The notes under the pieces are model-generated. The model made no database searches and was not told the DNA's origin. It was given only the letters and a program-made list of their open reading frames with translations. From Acidimicrobiia bacterium (GTDB taxonomy: Bacteria; Actinomycetota; Acidimicrobiia; Spongiisociales; UBA5794): a stretch of 6,806 nt of DNA. A program made the translations under genes and the position numbers. The stretch covers positions 1-6,806 of the forward strand of contig JAUVPA010000096.1 in assembly GCA_030598905.1 (NCBI GenBank), read 5' to 3'. The first letter of the stretch is position 1. The number at the start of each line of letters is the position of its first letter. Positions 5,597 through 6,806 of the stretch are shown here, piece after piece.

Positions 5597-6313
5597 ATGC
5601 CTACACCACACATCGAAGCTCCTCCCGGGTCCATCGCCGAAGCAGTGCTTCTGCCGGGCGACCCCCTGCGTGCCCAACACATCGCTGAGACCTACCTGTC
5701 CGACGTGAAACAGGTGACGGCCGTCCGCAACATGCTCGGCTTCACGGGCGACTACAAAGGTATGAGCGTGTCCGTCATGGGCACCGGAATGGGCATCGCC
5801 TCCGCCTCGATCTACTTCACCGAGCTCATCCGGGAGTACGGAGTCAAACGCCTCGTCCGGGTGGGGTCGTGTGGCGGAGTCGGTGCCGGCGTCGAATTGA
5901 GAGATGTCGTCATCGCCATCGCGGCATCGACCGACTCTGCAGTCAACCGGACTCGCTACGGCGGCTGGGACTTTGCGCCCGCCGCCGATTACAGGCTCCT
6001 CAACTCGGCCGTCAACGCAGCATCCGAACTCGAGCAGCCGGTGCGCGTAGGCACGGTCCACTCATCGGACACGTTCTACAACCCGGTGGCCAACGCAGTC
6101 GACATCTGGAGACGGATGGGAATACTGGCGGTGGAGATGGAAGCCGCCGGCCTCTACGCGATCGCCGCCGAGGAACGGGTGAGGGCCCTGGCCATCCTCA
6201 CCGTCTCTGATGTGATCGGGGTGGTCGAAGAGACGACACCGGAGGAACGGCAGAAGACGTTCGATTCGATGATCCACATCGCACTGCGCGGGTTGGAGAT
6301 CGACGCCGCCTGA
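5597..6313 (+). CDS. deoD: Purine nucleoside phosphorylase, DeoD type
   Basis: DeoD cleaves purine (deoxy)nucleosides with phosphate to free base and (deoxy)ribose-1-phosphate in nucleoside salvage; the family is a cytoplasmic homohexamer. At 238 residues it matches E. coli DeoD (239) nearly end to end. Conserved active-site elements are His5 in TPHI, GDPLRA with Gly21 and Arg25, VRNMLGFTG with Arg44, RVGSCGG with Arg88 and Ser91, FYNP with Tyr161, VEMEAAG with Glu180-Met181-Glu182, TVSD with Ser204 and catalytic Asp205, and Arg218 in EERQKTF. The base-side residue after the catalytic Asp is Val (SDVI), where E. coli has His (SDHI). The ATG at 5597 aligns with the E. coli start. A longer in-frame extension back to 5369 runs antisense through tatA/B and is not credible. 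The gene is divergent from the tat operon and followed after 53 bp by a HemL-like aminotransferase. Confidence 0.97.
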   Translation: MPTPHIEAPPGSIAEAVLLPGDPLRAQHIAETYLSDVKQVTAVRNMLGFTGDYKGMSVSVMGTGMGIASASIYFTELIREYGVKRLVRVGSCGGVGAGVELRDVVIAIAASTDSAVNRTRYGGWDFAPAADYRLLNSAVNAASELEQPVRVGTVHSSDTFYNPVANAVDIWRRMGILAVEMEAAGLYAIAAEERVRALAILTVSDVIGVVEETTPEERQKTFDSMIHIALRGLEIDAA

Positions 6314-6327
6314 ACTGGAGGCAAAGA

Positions 6328-6350
6328 CCGTCTGGCGTACCGCCAGACGG
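6328..6350. repeat. Perfect 10-bp inverted repeat, terminator of deoD or operator of the next gene
   Basis: Arms CCGTCTGGCG (6328-6337) and CGCCAGACGG (6341-6350) are perfectly complementary around TAC. The repeat starts 14 bp after the deoD stop and ends 16 bp before the next ATG. As a terminator it has a strong GC stem but no T-tract on either strand, which is not rare in actinobacteria. As an operator it covers the -35 position expected for the TAGGCT box at 6354. Confidence 0.8.
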
Positions 6351-6353
6351 GAA

Positions 6354-6359
6354 TAGGCT
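6354..6359 (+). promoter_or_regulatory. Candidate -10 box (TAGGCT) of the HemL-like gene, leaderless start
   Basis: TAGGCT fits TANNNT and ends 7 nt before the ATG at 6367, with CCTGCCC between and no Shine-Dalgarno sequence. This is the third start in the window with this arrangement. The inverted repeat at 6328-6350 lies where its -35 box should be. Confidence 0.45.
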
Positions 6360-6366
6360 CCTGCCC

Positions 6367-6806
6367 ATGGACCGAGAACTGGCGCTGAAACGGACGATTG
6401 AGGAGTTCGAGTCTCAGAACCCCCGGTCGCGGGCGATGTCGGGGCGTGCTGCCGAGTCACTGCCCGGAGGCACAACACGCAGCACGACCTTCTTCCCGCC
6501 CTTCCCGCCGACAATGACGTCGGGGGCTGGGTCGGTGATCGTCGACATCGACGGCAACGAGCGCGTGGACTTCCTCAACAACTACACCTCACTCATCCAC
6601 GGCCATGCCCACGCACAGGTACTCCGTGCTGCCCAGTCCGCCGCAGCGCGAGGCACAGCGTTTGCCGCCCCAACCGAGTTCGAGGTGGGCCTCGCCGAGC
6701 TTCTGTGCAATCGCGTCGATTCCATAGACAAGATCCGCTTCACGAACTCAGGCACCGAGGCCACCATGGCGGCGTTGCGGCTTGCTCGAGCACACACCGG
6801 CCGACC
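6367..6806 (+). CDS. Class III PLP-dependent aminotransferase, glutamate-1-semialdehyde aminomutase (HemL)-like, 3'-truncated by window edge
   Basis: I translated 146 codons from the ATG at 6367 to the window edge with no stop. The fragment has the N-terminal fold of class III aminotransferases: LPGGTTRS (32-39), VDIDGNERVDFLNNYTSLIHGHAH (59-82), GTAFAAPTEFEVGLAELL (96-113), and RFTNSGTEATMAALRLARAHTGR (124-146), where SGTEA binds the PLP phosphate. This is close to glutamate-1-semialdehyde 2,1-aminomutase, the tetrapyrrole enzyme. However, FLNNYTSLIHGH replaces the SxGPLILGH stretch of true HemL, and TRSTTFFPPFP replaces its usual NSPVRAF stretch. That points to the HemL-like aminotransferases often annotated only as aspartate aminotransferase family. 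The catalytic Lys and substrate-defining residues lie beyond the edge, so the substrate is undecided. The start is leaderless-type, 53 bp after deoD. Confidence 0.88.
   Translation, partial: MDRELALKRTIEEFESQNPRSRAMSGRAAESLPGGTTRSTTFFPPFPPTMTSGAGSVIVDIDGNERVDFLNNYTSLIHGHAHAQVLRAAQSAAARGTAFAAPTEFEVGLAELLCNRVDSIDKIRFTNSGTEATMAALRLARAHTGR

Overview
The window is high-GC, gene-dense bacterial DNA. Seven protein genes are supported, two of them cut by the window edges; I see no RNA gene, CRISPR array or insertion sequence. GTG starts, 4-bp GTGA gene overlaps, start codons without Shine-Dalgarno sequences but with a TANNNT box 7-8 nt upstream, and a HisA-like protein beginning DLYARVN all suggest an actinobacterial lineage. 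Acidimicrobiia or a relative is my best guess, from memory of similar proteins and not from a search.

Layout, left to right. Positions 1-2075 (minus strand, 3' end missing) encode a large P-loop plus helical-repeat protein resembling LuxR/MalT-type STAND regulators, with a degenerate Walker A motif. 40 bp upstream of it lies a lipoprotein with two META (HslJ-like) domains (2116-2886). A strong stem-loop with a T-tract (2923-2991) separates that gene from a small single-RRM RNA-binding protein (2998-3240). After a 183-bp leader/intergenic region comes a three-gene minus-strand operon, transcribed tatA/B (5530-5048), tatC (5051-4338), then a divergent hisA-like gene (to 3424). The tat genes overlap by GTGA, and a second GTGA sits at the tatC/hisA-like junction.

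A 66-bp divergent promoter region (5531-5596) separates the tat operon from plus-strand deoD (purine nucleoside phosphorylase, 5597-6313). A perfect 10-bp inverted repeat follows deoD and precedes a HemL-like class III aminotransferase (6367 to the right edge).

Functionally the window is mostly housekeeping: Tat export, purine salvage and a PLP enzyme. The items most worth a second look are the HisA-family protein with Asn at the position of the first catalytic Asp, the P-loop regulator with Arg in place of the Walker A Lys, the RRM gene with its structured terminator, and the cluster of probable leaderless promoters with the inverted repeat. I found no clear evidence of an undescribed multi-gene system.
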